In this document: positions 1 to 5,719 of the stretch, piece by piece | Layout: each line of letters starts with the position of its first letter | Position numbering within the stretch: position 1 is the stretch's first letter | Assembly (NCBI GenBank): GCA_016291915.1 | Contig: JAEEZP010000205.1 | Coordinates: forward strand, 1-9,469 | Origin: Prevotella sp. | Lineage (GTDB): Bacteria; Bacteroidota; Bacteroidia; Bacteroidales; Bacteroidaceae | Length of the DNA: 9,469 nt | Direction: 5' to 3' | Notes under the pieces: model-generated | The model's input: only the letters and a program-made list of their open reading frames with translations | Databases searched by the model: none | What the model was told of the DNA's origin: nothing | Program-made: the position numbers and the translations under genes

Positions 1-263
1 GCAATCTCGGGGTTAACAGCAAGAATCTCAGCTGCCTTAGCCTTTACAGCCTCGATAATCTCCTGAATCTTATTAGCGTCTTTTGCCTCGAAACTTTCTG
101 TGAGCTTGGTGATCATCTCATCATAAGATGCATTGGCATCCTCCACGAGAGCGGCAGAGTCAACAACTACTTCGTTTTCAGGGGCAGCATCCTTTGCCTT
201 GTTATTACAACTTGCGAATGAAATAACTACAGCTGCAAGAGCCAAAAATAATACTTTCTTCAT
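1..263 (-). CDS. small lipoprotein, N-terminal part (runs off the left edge)
   Basis: The reading frame starts with ATG at 263-261 and stays open for 87 codons to the window edge, so the C-terminus is missing. Residues 1-18 form a lipoprotein signal peptide (two Lys, then a hydrophobic stretch) ending in the lipobox F16-A-S-C19, so the mature protein should be lipid-anchored through Cys19. The mature part is rich in Ala, Glu, Lys and Asp and looks helical from about residue 36 on. No known domain is recognisable. Short acidic lipoproteins of this look are common in Bacteroidales and mostly uncharacterised. It reads in the same direction as the ACT and paaK genes but is 125 bp downstream of them and has its own promoter box at 308-315, so it is probably a separate unit. 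Confidence 0.8.
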   Translation of the reverse strand, partial: MKKVLFLALAAVVISFASCNNKAKDAAPENEVVVDSAALVEDANASYDEMITKLTESFEAKDANKIQEIIEAVKAKAAEILAVNPEI

Positions 264-307
264 GTTTAATAGAATTAAGTTAACAATTTTGTTTAATAAA
301 ACTCGGC

Positions 308-315
308 CAAAGATA
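308..315 (-). promoter_or_regulatory. Bacteroidetes -7 promoter box for the lipoprotein gene
   Basis: On the minus strand the bases read TATCTTTG, a full match to the Bacteroidetes consensus TAnnTTTG. It lies 44 bp upstream of the lipoprotein ATG. No clear -33 TTTG box is seen at the expected distance. Instead an inverted repeat AATGTTG / CAACATT (329-335 and 349-355) covers the -33 zone and could be an operator or a weak hairpin. Confidence 0.55.
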
Positions 316-388
316 GATTATTTTATCGAATGTTGTTTTTTTCTTTGACAACATTTAACATAATAATAACCCTCCAAGACTGACTTGT

Positions 389-814
389 TTATAACTGATA
401 CAGATCACTGGCCGCCATGAGCTCGACCTTTTTCTCGGAGAGTACACGCTCACAGGCTTCGAGGTCGGTGGGACGGATCACCACATGAGCCACATCACCA
501 TTGGCGAAGGAATACATGTATTCGATGAAGATGCCGTTGTCGGAAAGATGGCGTAACACCATGGCCAGCGAACCGGAGGTGTTCGGACATACGAAACCGA
601 TGACATCGGTGATCTTCACGGCGAAGTGCTTCTCTTTCAATACCTTGTATGCTTTTTCGGGATCAGAGACGATACAACGCAGGATACCGAAGTCGCTATT
701 GTCGGCGATGCTCAATGCCGAGAGGTTCACGCCTGCCTCTCCCAAGGCCTCGGTCACCTCTGTCAGTCGGCCCGACTTATTCTCGAGAAATATCGATAAT
801 TGTTTTGCTTTCAT
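389..814 (-). CDS. tandem ACT-domain protein, amino-acid-binding regulator type
   Basis: A 141-residue protein made of two ACT domains and nothing else: residues about 4-72 (KQLSIFLENKSGRLTEV start, typical ACT beta-alpha-beta pattern) and about 74-140 (VCPNTSGSLAMVLRHLSDNG start). ACT domains bind small ligands, usually amino acids, and stand-alone pairs of this kind act as regulators or sensors. It follows paaK by 22 bp and is surely co-transcribed. This pairing recurs in Bacteroidetes and other anaerobes, often next to indolepyruvate oxidoreductase genes, which suggests a role in sensing an aromatic amino acid made or used by that pathway; this is inference. The start at 814 gives the conserved N-terminus; in-frame ATGs at 826 and 856 are possible, but the one at 856 would overlap the end of paaK. 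Confidence 0.88.
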   Translation of the reverse strand: MKAKQLSIFLENKSGRLTEVTEALGEAGVNLSALSIADNSDFGILRCIVSDPEKAYKVLKEKHFAVKITDVIGFVCPNTSGSLAMVLRHLSDNGIFIEYMYSFANGDVAHVVIRPTDLEACERVLSEKKVELMAASDLYQL

Positions 815-836
815 ATATTTAATCATTAAAGGTTCA

Positions 837-2135
837 TTATAATTGTCTCTTGTCAATCACGCGCTTGGCCTTACCGGTAGAACGCTCGATGCCTCTGGGC
901 TCCACAAGCTTCACCTTGAATCCCAGTCCGATGACACTCCGCAGTTCTCCTTCCAGCTTTCTCTGCAATCCCACCATCGTTGACATATCATCAGAGAAAT
1001 AGTCCTCTTTCACCTCGACCTTCAGTTCTGAGGTATCAGTGTTGTTCACACGGTCAACGGTCAACAGGAAGTGGGGCTCGAACTCCTGTTGTTTCAGGAT
1101 CACATCCTCTATCTGTGACGGGAAGACGTTCACGCCACGGATGATCAGCATATCGTCACAACGACCGAGGATACGGTCCATGCGTACGAGGGTACGTCCG
1201 CATTCACACTTCTCGTAATGCAAGGCGGTCAGGTCGTGCGTACGGTAACGTAACAGTGGCATACCTTCCTTGGTGAGGTGCGTGAAGGTCAGTTCTCCGA
1301 AAGTTCCTTCAGGCAATGGCTCGCCGGTGTTCGGATCCACGATCTCGGGATAGAAATAATCCTCATTGAGGTGTGTACCATGCTGACATTCACACTCATA
1401 ACCGACACCCGGACCGGCAATCTCACTCAGTCCGTAGATATCATACGCCTTGATACCGAGGGTCTTCTCGAGTTTCTGGCGCATCTTCTCCGTCCAGGGC
1501 TCAGCTCCGAAAGCACCGATCTTCAGTTTAAACTCCTCACGTGGCCAGCCACTCTCTTGGATAGCTTCGCCGAGGAACATCGCGTATGAGGGGGTACAAC
1601 AGAGGACGGTAGCCCCGAAGTCATGCATCAGGGTGATCTGCTTCTGGGTGTTACCTGATGAGATGGGGATCACCGAAGCCCCGATATTCGTTGCCCCGTC
1701 GTGGGCACCCAGTCCACCGGTGAACAGTCCGTAACCGTAGGATACCTGGAAGACATCCTCTTTCGTGGCCCCGTAGGCCGTAAGCGCACGGGAGATAGCC
1801 TCCGCCCACATCGACAGGTCCTTCCTTGTGTAAAGCACCACCACAGGCTTGCCGGTAGTGCCTGAGGAGGCATGGATACGTACTATCTGACTCATCGGGA
1901 CGGCTGCCAATCCGAAAGGATAGTTGTCACGAAGGTCCAACTTATTCGTAAACGGCAGTTTTACGATGTCGTCAATACTCTTGATATCCCCGGGCTCCAG
2001 ACCCATCTCCTGAAACTTCCTGCGGTAGAAGGGGGTGTTATGATAGACATACTCAGCCATCTTTACCAGACGGCGACTTTGGATCTCGCGAAGTTGTTCG
2101 CGATCCATACATTCAATACTCTGATTCCAAATCAT
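837..2135 (-). CDS. paaK: phenylacetate-CoA ligase (AMP-forming)
   Basis: A 432-residue cytoplasmic enzyme of the ANL (adenylate-forming) superfamily, full length for PaaK. It activates phenylacetate or a related arylacetate with ATP and CoA. Visible motifs are the phosphate-binding loop SSGTTGKP (90-97), GAEPW (210-214), YGLSE (234-238), RYRTHDL (296-302), the hinge region RILGRCDDML (321-330), and the C-terminal STGKAKRV (419-426) with the lysine that catalyses adenylation. Cys248, Cys250, Cys310 and Cys312, with nearby His residues, form paired CxC motifs that could hold a metal. The start is preceded by a weak AAGGTAAG. The ACT gene follows at once. In rumen Bacteroidales arylacetates can be carboxylated to aromatic amino acids, so this may be an assimilation enzyme rather than a degradation one; no other paa genes are present. 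Confidence 0.93.
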   Translation of the reverse strand: MIWNQSIECMDREQLREIQSRRLVKMAEYVYHNTPFYRRKFQEMGLEPGDIKSIDDIVKLPFTNKLDLRDNYPFGLAAVPMSQIVRIHASSGTTGKPVVVLYTRKDLSMWAEAISRALTAYGATKEDVFQVSYGYGLFTGGLGAHDGATNIGASVIPISSGNTQKQITLMHDFGATVLCCTPSYAMFLGEAIQESGWPREEFKLKIGAFGAEPWTEKMRQKLEKTLGIKAYDIYGLSEIAGPGVGYECECQHGTHLNEDYFYPEIVDPNTGEPLPEGTFGELTFTHLTKEGMPLLRYRTHDLTALHYEKCECGRTLVRMDRILGRCDDMLIIRGVNVFPSQIEDVILKQQEFEPHFLLTVDRVNNTDTSELKVEVKEDYFSDDMSTMVGLQRKLEGELRSVIGLGFKVKLVEPRGIERSTGKAKRVIDKRQL

Positions 2136-2214
2136 TCTTACCTTATACTAATACTTTCTTAACTTGCAAATCTGAAAAACAGTCTTATTACTTGCATTTT
2201 TAATAAATCAGCTG

Positions 2215-2222
2215 CAAATATA
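2215..2222 (-). promoter_or_regulatory. Bacteroidetes -7 promoter box for paaK-ACT
   Basis: The minus strand reads TATATTTG followed by C, a full match to TAnnTTTG. It lies 79 bp upstream of the paaK ATG, giving a predicted leader of roughly 70 nt. No -33 TTTG is found at the usual 19-21 bp, so the upstream box is weak or absent. Confidence 0.5.
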
Positions 2223-2315
2223 CAACAAGTTGTTGAATTATTAGGCGTATCTGTAATAATTTTTTGGAAAATCAAAAAAAATAATGGGGTTCACAACCTC
2301 TCATGCCTCAGCAAC

Positions 2316-2399
2316 ATGCCCCTCCCTCGTTCCCTCCCCATAGGCATGGGGCGGGATGTTCGGTTCGTATCGTAACTGCCTCTCTCGCTATCGCAACCA
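2316..2399. repeat. intergenic repeat unit, copy A (uninterrupted)
   Basis: An 84 bp unit starting ATGCCCCTCCCTCGTTCC and ending CTATCGCAACCA. It recurs at 2567-2728 with only a few substitutions in the shared part. It contains the small hairpin CCCCAT-aggc-ATGGGG at 2336-2351. The two copies point the same way. Similarity may begin slightly earlier, near 2307. Confidence 0.8.
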
Positions 2400-2448
2400 A
2401 TATTGAGTAGATGAGGTACAAGTATACGAGTTATTTGCCTGTTAACCT

Positions 2449-2505
2449 GTAGGGGTAGGGTTTATCCCTACCCGGTAAACGGGCAGACATGAAGTCTGCC
2501 CCTAC
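2449..2505. repeat. nested multi-arm palindrome
   Basis: Outer arms GTAGGGG (2449-2455) and CCCCTAC (2499-2505) enclose two perfect 8 bp hairpins: GGGTAGGG-tttat-CCCTACCC (2453-2473) and GGGCAGAC-atgaa-GTCTGCCC (2481-2501). A smaller CCCG / CGGG pair lies between them. The outer arms share a few bases with the inner ones, so alternative folds compete. Both loops are 5 nt. No T-run follows on either strand, so it is not an ordinary terminator. Confidence 0.75.
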
Positions 2506-2566
2506 TAGTTGACAGCGAATTGTCGAGAAAGATGCGTTACGCTACGGACGCCTCGCCCTCGTCGGA

Positions 2567-2728
2567 ATGCCCCTCCCTCGTTCCTTTGTTGTTTCACATC
2601 GAAGTTACTCTCGCTCGGCATAGCTCATGCGAGCATGACTCTGCACTCGCTTACTCGTAACTTTCCCCATAGGCATGGGGCGAGATGTCCGTTTCGTATC
2701 GTAACTGCCTCTCCCGCTATCGCAACCA
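2567..2728. repeat. intergenic repeat unit, copy B (split by an extra segment)
   Basis: Matches copy A at 2567-2584 and again at 2664-2728, including the CCCCAT / ATGGGG hairpin and the CGCAACCA end. Between these parts lie 79 bp (2585-2663) absent from copy A. Differences between the copies outside that segment are a handful of point changes. Confidence 0.8.
2602..2663. repeat. 62 bp inverted-ended segment inside repeat copy B
   Basis: Ends are AAGTTAC (2602-2608) and GTAACTT (2657-2663), a perfect 7 bp inverted repeat. The centre holds overlapping small hairpins GCTC-atgc-GAGC and CATGC-ga-GCATG (about 2623-2636). The right end coincides with the point where similarity to copy A resumes, as expected for an inserted or excised miniature element. 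No coding capacity. Confidence 0.55.
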
Positions 2729-2734
2729 TTTTGG

Positions 2735-2762
2735 TTTAGGGTTTAGGGTCTAGAGTTTAGAG
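2735..2762. repeat. 7-bp tandem repeat, four units
   Basis: Units in order are TTTAGGG, TTTAGGG, TCTAGAG and TTTAGAG, an exact 7 bp period over 28 bp. A second 7 bp repeat with another unit lies at 9287-9307. Confidence 0.75.
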
Positions 2763-2765
2763 TTG

Positions 2766-2780
2766 GCAGGCGGAGCCTGC
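2766..2780. repeat. short hairpin GCAGGC-gga-GCCTGC
   Basis: A perfect 6 bp stem with a 3 nt loop directly after the heptamer array. It is followed by CCTGCATTAA (2776-2785), a 10-mer that reappears at 2966-2975 in the same block. Confidence 0.5.
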
Positions 2781-2852
2781 ATTAAAAAATTACCGCGACC
2801 AAATCAGGGAGCGGTACCTTAATGAAAGAGCGACGAGAAGGAGCGGTTACAT

Positions 2853-2886
2853 CCCTCTCCTGGAGAGGAGAGGGCGTGGGAGAGGT
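2853..2886. repeat. G-rich hairpin repeat with purine tail, member 1
   Basis: Stem CCCTCTCC (2853-2860) and GGAGAGGG (2867-2874) around TGGAGA, then the tail cgtgggagaggt. It has the same plan as the units at 2892, 3046 and 5357: a pyrimidine arm, a short loop, a purine arm, and a G/A-rich tail. Confidence 0.6.
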
Positions 2887-2891
2887 CGAGT

Positions 2892-2924
2892 CCCCTCCTT
2901 ATGCAAGGAGGGGTTGGGGAGGTT
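2892..2924. repeat. G-rich hairpin repeat with purine tail, member 2
   Basis: A perfect 9 bp stem CCCCTCCTT / AAGGAGGGG (2892-2900, 2905-2913) with loop ATGC, then TTGGGGAGGTT. The 16-mer AGGAGGGGTTGGGGAG (2906-2921) is repeated exactly at 3060-3075, where the element forms the xylanase terminator. Confidence 0.7.
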
Positions 2925-2934
2925 GCGAAAAAAA

Positions 2935-2962
2935 CTCTCTGCCAAACAGAGAGAAGAACATA
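2935..2962. repeat. CTCTCTG hairpin, copy 1
   Basis: Stem CTCTCTG / CAGAGAG (2935-2941, 2947-2953) with loop CCAAA. The right arm and what follows, CAGAGAGAAGAACATA (2947-2962), recur exactly at 3013-3028. Confidence 0.65.
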
Positions 2963-3002
2963 AACCCTGCATTAAGACCGCCCCTTAACAAGGAGCTCTA
3001 AA

Positions 3003-3028
3003 TCTCTCTCGGCAGAGAGAAGAACATA
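3003..3028. repeat. CTCTCTG hairpin, copy 2
   Basis: Stem TCTCTCT / AGAGAGA (3003-3009, 3014-3020) with loop CGGC, continuing into the same 16-mer as copy 1. A longer relative lies at 9312-9343. Confidence 0.65.
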
Positions 3029-3045
3029 TTGTTCCCGGAGATATG

Positions 3046-3069
3046 AAAAAACCCCTCCGAGGAGGGGTT
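3046..3069 (-). terminator. rho-independent terminator of the xylanase-esterase gene
   Basis: Read on the minus strand: AACCCCTCC, loop TC, GGAGGGGTT, inside a run of six T. It begins 17 bp after the xylanase stop codon. The stem and the neighbouring TTGGGGAG are shared with the repeat at 2892-2921, so a dispersed repeat appears to serve as the terminator here. Confidence 0.8.
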
Positions 3070-3086
3070 GGGGAGTATGCTAATCT

Positions 3087-5243
3087 TTACTTAAACAGTT
3101 TCTGGGCCATCTGATAGAGACTGCGACGCCAGGTCAGGAACTCATGGGCTGTCCCCTCAGAGACATACCCTTCGGCATTGAAGCCCGCGGCTTTGAGATC
3201 CTCCACAGCCTTCATGACCCGATCGGGATTCTCCTTACTGCCACAACTGATGAAGATATAGTCCACCTGTTTCTTATCTTTTATCTCCTCAGGCGTATAG
3301 ATGCCGCCGCTCAGAATACCATAGTGACCGAATACTTCCGGACGTGCTAAGGTGATGCTGTGTGTCTCCATACCACCCATCGATAATCCTGCCATGGCCC
3401 GGTTTTTCTTATCCGTCTTTGTCAGGAAATGACTGTCGATATAAGGTACCAGCTCATCGACCAACACTTTCTGGAAATCTTCCGCCACCTTCCCGCGGTC
3501 GAACGGTCTTCCGAACACCACATCGTTGGTCATGCCGTAGGTCATCACCACGATAAACGGCAAGGCCTTACCGTCGGCAATCAGATTGTCCATGATGATG
3601 TTTGCCTTACCCTGTACCGGCCAGGTGGTCTCGTTCTCACCCCATCCATGCTGCAGGTATAATACCGGATAACGCTGTTTCTTGTTCTTCCCATACCCTG
3701 CAGGCGTATAGACATAAGCTGGACGCAGCTGATCACCGTTGACCTTACTGGGGAAAAGGATCTTCTGAATATTCCCATGCTCGATGTCGGTACGCTCCGC
3801 ATAGAAGGCATCATCGTGAGCAGGAACCTCTACACCGCCCATCCAGCGGGCACCGCCATAGTAGCTGTTCGTGCCCGGGTCGACCACTTGCATACCGTCG
3901 ATCGACAGGGTGTAGTAGTGGAATCCCTCATCCTCGGGAATCAGGGTAGTACCCATCCATGCACCGTCTTTCTGTTTCTTTAATACCGTTCCTCCCATGC
4001 CGCCACCATGACCGGCTGAGGCGATGACATACCGTGCATCGGGAGCAACGACACGGAAACGCACATAACCCTGTGAGTTCACCTGTGGATACTGCTGACG
4101 GGGTTGACAGGTAGCCGACGGTTTGAAGTCTTCCTTGATCACGGCATTGTCGATGGCCGGGTTGAAATCACGAACCACCTTATACGCGTTCTTGGGTTTA
4201 TACTCCTTGTCGAAGAGCAGGGGATAGTTGTTCACACCTACCCATGAGTCGGCATCCCCGAGATTCCAGAACGTCACACAGTCCACTTTGTCGGCATGCT
4301 TGCGGAGAATGCGGAAGAGCGATGCATACTGTGCCTCCTGCAACAGTTTCTTGTCGTTGCTGATCACAACATTTTGATTGCGGCTAAAACGCAACTGTCC
4401 TCCCATCTCGTTGTTCACACGAATGTCAAGTTCCGTGATATGGATATGATCCACGATCTCGGCATATTTCTTGAGGGCTGTCTCGAACTCTTCTTCAGAA
4501 GGCCCGTAGATGTTATAATGTCCCTGCATGCCGATACCGTCGATGGGTACGCCGGCGGCCTTCATCTCTTTCACCATTTTATAGATACGGTCGCACTTCA
4601 GCGGGTCGCACTCATTATAATCGTTATAGAAGAGCAATGCGTTGGGATCGGCCTCCCGGGCATATTCAAAAGCCTTGCGGATAAACTCGTCGTTGCCACA
4701 GATCTTATAAAACAAGGTCTCACGCAAGGGCTGGTCAGGTTCTCTGAACCGAGGACGGACATTACTGTCTTCTATCGCTTCGTTGAACACATCCCAGCAA
4801 TAGATCACATCCTTATAACGGTTGACCACCGTCTGGATATGTTCCTTCATCCGGGCGAAGAGCACTTCCTTCTTCACCAGATTCTTCTTCTTGTCGTAGA
4901 ACATCCAGTCGCACATCTGGTTGTGCCACATCAGGTTGTGTCCACGTAACTTGATACCGTTCTTCCGACAGAAATCAGCTATCCTGTCAGCCCGCTCCCA
5001 TGTCCACTTTCCTTCTTCAGGATGTAGCAAGGCGGGCTTCATGTCGTTTTCAGCAGTGATACTGTTGAACTCCTTCTTCACCAGGTCACTTTGCAGTTGA
5101 TCAGAGATATTACGCTGGTTGACAGCCACTCCAATCATGAAATAGTCTTTGTAAGCCTCTTTAAGACTTTTCGTGTCATTCTGGGCAAATGCACCAGAAA
5201 AGACAGCCGTGGCACAGAGTGCCGATAATAGAATTCTTTTCAT
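3087..5243 (-). CDS. xyn10D-fae1A: secreted GH10 endoxylanase fused to a CE1-type (feruloyl) esterase
   Basis: A 718-residue bifunctional enzyme. Residues 1-20 are a signal peptide (cleavage near AFA-Q21; no lipobox), so it is exported, probably to the periplasm. Residues about 25-362 are a GH10 xylanase: WDVFNEAI (150-157) holds acid/base Glu155 and HITELDI (268-274) the nucleophile Glu271. Residues about 385-480 look like the CBM48/E-set domain that precedes esterases. Residues about 490-718 are an alpha/beta-hydrolase esterase with Ser621 in GLSMGG and His700 in GTAHEF; the third triad position, in CGSKEN, appears to be Glu671 where Asp is usual. Together it would cut xylan and remove ferulate esters. 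Length and order match P. ruminicola Xyn10D-Fae1A. The start at 5243 is chosen because it begins the signal peptide and lies just after a promoter box; the frame extends to 5339, but that would precede the promoter. Confidence 0.93.
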   Translation of the reverse strand: MKRILLSALCATAVFSGAFAQNDTKSLKEAYKDYFMIGVAVNQRNISDQLQSDLVKKEFNSITAENDMKPALLHPEEGKWTWERADRIADFCRKNGIKLRGHNLMWHNQMCDWMFYDKKKNLVKKEVLFARMKEHIQTVVNRYKDVIYCWDVFNEAIEDSNVRPRFREPDQPLRETLFYKICGNDEFIRKAFEYAREADPNALLFYNDYNECDPLKCDRIYKMVKEMKAAGVPIDGIGMQGHYNIYGPSEEEFETALKKYAEIVDHIHITELDIRVNNEMGGQLRFSRNQNVVISNDKKLLQEAQYASLFRILRKHADKVDCVTFWNLGDADSWVGVNNYPLLFDKEYKPKNAYKVVRDFNPAIDNAVIKEDFKPSATCQPRQQYPQVNSQGYVRFRVVAPDARYVIASAGHGGGMGGTVLKKQKDGAWMGTTLIPEDEGFHYYTLSIDGMQVVDPGTNSYYGGARWMGGVEVPAHDDAFYAERTDIEHGNIQKILFPSKVNGDQLRPAYVYTPAGYGKNKKQRYPVLYLQHGWGENETTWPVQGKANIIMDNLIADGKALPFIVVMTYGMTNDVVFGRPFDRGKVAEDFQKVLVDELVPYIDSHFLTKTDKKNRAMAGLSMGGMETHSITLARPEVFGHYGILSGGIYTPEEIKDKKQVDYIFISCGSKENPDRVMKAVEDLKAAGFNAEGYVSEGTAHEFLTWRRSLYQMAQKLFK

Positions 5244-5272
5244 AGGGACTCTCACTTGTTCATTTACTTTTG

Positions 5273-5280
5273 CAAAAATA
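5273..5280 (-). promoter_or_regulatory. Bacteroidetes -7 promoter box for the xylanase-esterase
   Basis: The minus strand reads TATTTTTG followed by C, matching TAnnTTTG. It lies 29 bp upstream of the ATG at 5243, giving a leader of about 20 nt, and supports that start over the longer frame. A -33 TTTG is not evident. Confidence 0.5.
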
Positions 5281-5356
5281 TAAAGAAAATTCAGAGTAGG
5301 ATTATTCATGGGTAACAAAAATATTAGTTTTTGTTTCATTATCGTGAATCACCGGG

Positions 5357-5401
5357 AACACCTCGCTCTCCACGGGGGGAGAAGAAGGGTGAGGGGGTGT
5401 T
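5357..5401. repeat. G-rich hairpin repeat with purine tail, member 4
   Basis: Outer arms AACACC / GGTGTT (5357-5362, 5396-5401) enclose TCTCC / GGAGA (5367-5371, 5378-5382) and the purine tail GGGTGAGGGGG. It follows the same plan as the repeats at 2853, 2892 and 3046 but is diverged. A palindrome GTGAATCAC (5344-5352) stands beside it. Confidence 0.5.
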
Positions 5402-5402
5402 T

Positions 5403-5573
5403 GGAATCACAGGAACGGTTCTTTGAACGGTTCCGTCAGGCGAGAATATTACCTGAATTTGATGTACAGAAAATTTGGATATTGGAAATCTTTGTATTAT
5501 CTTTGCAAATATTACATGAATGTTGAAGAAAGAGAAAACGTAAAACAGATCAAAGAACCGTTCACAGTGATCC
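5403..5573. repeat. inverted arms enclosing a promoter (candidate invertible segment)
   Basis: The left arm contains GAACGGTTCTTTGA (5413-5426) and the right arm its exact reverse complement TCAAAGAACCGTTC (5550-5563). Outside the core the match continues with small gaps: after the core the reversed left arm reads CTGTGATTCC and the right arm ACAGTGATCC. The arms therefore span about 24 nt each (5403-5426, 5550-5573), and the whole segment is 171 bp. A full promoter lies between them at 5474-5505. In the left arm GAACGGTTC is present twice, 12 bp apart (5413 and 5425). No site-specific recombinase gene is in the window. Confidence 0.6.
5474..5505 (+). promoter_or_regulatory. Bacteroidetes promoter for the three-gene operon at 5720-9258
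   Basis: TTTG (5474-5477), a 20 bp spacer, then TATCTTTG (5498-5505) followed by C. This is the best promoter in the window, matching both boxes and the spacing. It faces the operon with a predicted leader of about 200 nt. I found no other TAnnTTTG box between it and 5720, so it is the likely sole promoter of the operon. Confidence 0.7.
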
Positions 5574-5581
5574 ATGGATGA
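5516..5581 (+). other. possible 21-codon leader ORF in the operon leader
   Basis: ATG at 5516 lies about 10 bp after the -7 box and opens 21 codons ending at TGA 5579-5581. Its second half runs through the right inverted arm. Overlapping frames begin at 5574 (11 codons) and 5578 (35 codons, to 5685). None has a ribosome binding site or a recognisable product, so it may be an upstream ORF, a gene remnant or chance. Confidence 0.2.
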
Positions 5582-5719
5582 TTTTTCTTTTCTTGATTTG
5601 CAGCACTAAGGTAAGTGAAAATCTGACATGGCAAGATCTTGGGCAACGTTTTGTTGCTCAGAAACATATAAACAAAGTTAAATAAACGTGCTGCGGAATT
5701 TAGGCAACTTAAGATGATC

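Larger units (their letters stand above)
2223..3045. other. gene-free repeat-rich intergenic block
   Basis: About 820 bp between the paaK promoter and the xylanase terminator hold no credible gene on either strand. Open frames here are short, start in repeats and show no protein features. The block is a string of short repeats and palindromes, listed separately below. Because both neighbours read leftward, insertions here would sit after one terminator and before the next promoter, where they do least harm. Confidence 0.8.

Noticed and set aside
2509..2739. 76-codon open frame on the plus strand
   Set aside because: It runs through repeat copy B and its inserted segment; the product is composed of repeat sequence and has no protein-like features.
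2735..2762. telomere-like TTTAGGG units
   Set aside because: They resemble plant-type telomere repeats only by sequence; the array is four units long, degenerate and internal to a bacterial chromosome.
2223..3045. CRISPR array
   Set aside because: The repeats differ in sequence, length and spacing; there is no regular repeat-spacer pattern and no cas gene.
4296..4949. 217-codon open frame on the plus strand
   Set aside because: It is antisense to the GH10 domain, whose catalytic motifs are intact on the minus strand, and its product (His- and Leu-rich, no domain) looks like a codon-bias shadow.
5244..5339. N-terminal extension of the xylanase frame by 32 codons
   Set aside because: It would put a second hydrophobic stretch before a good signal peptide and would start upstream of the predicted promoter box at 5273-5280.
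5339..5575. 78-codon open frame on the minus strand
   Set aside because: It covers the promoter, both inverted arms and the G-rich hairpin; the product is low-complexity repeat translation.
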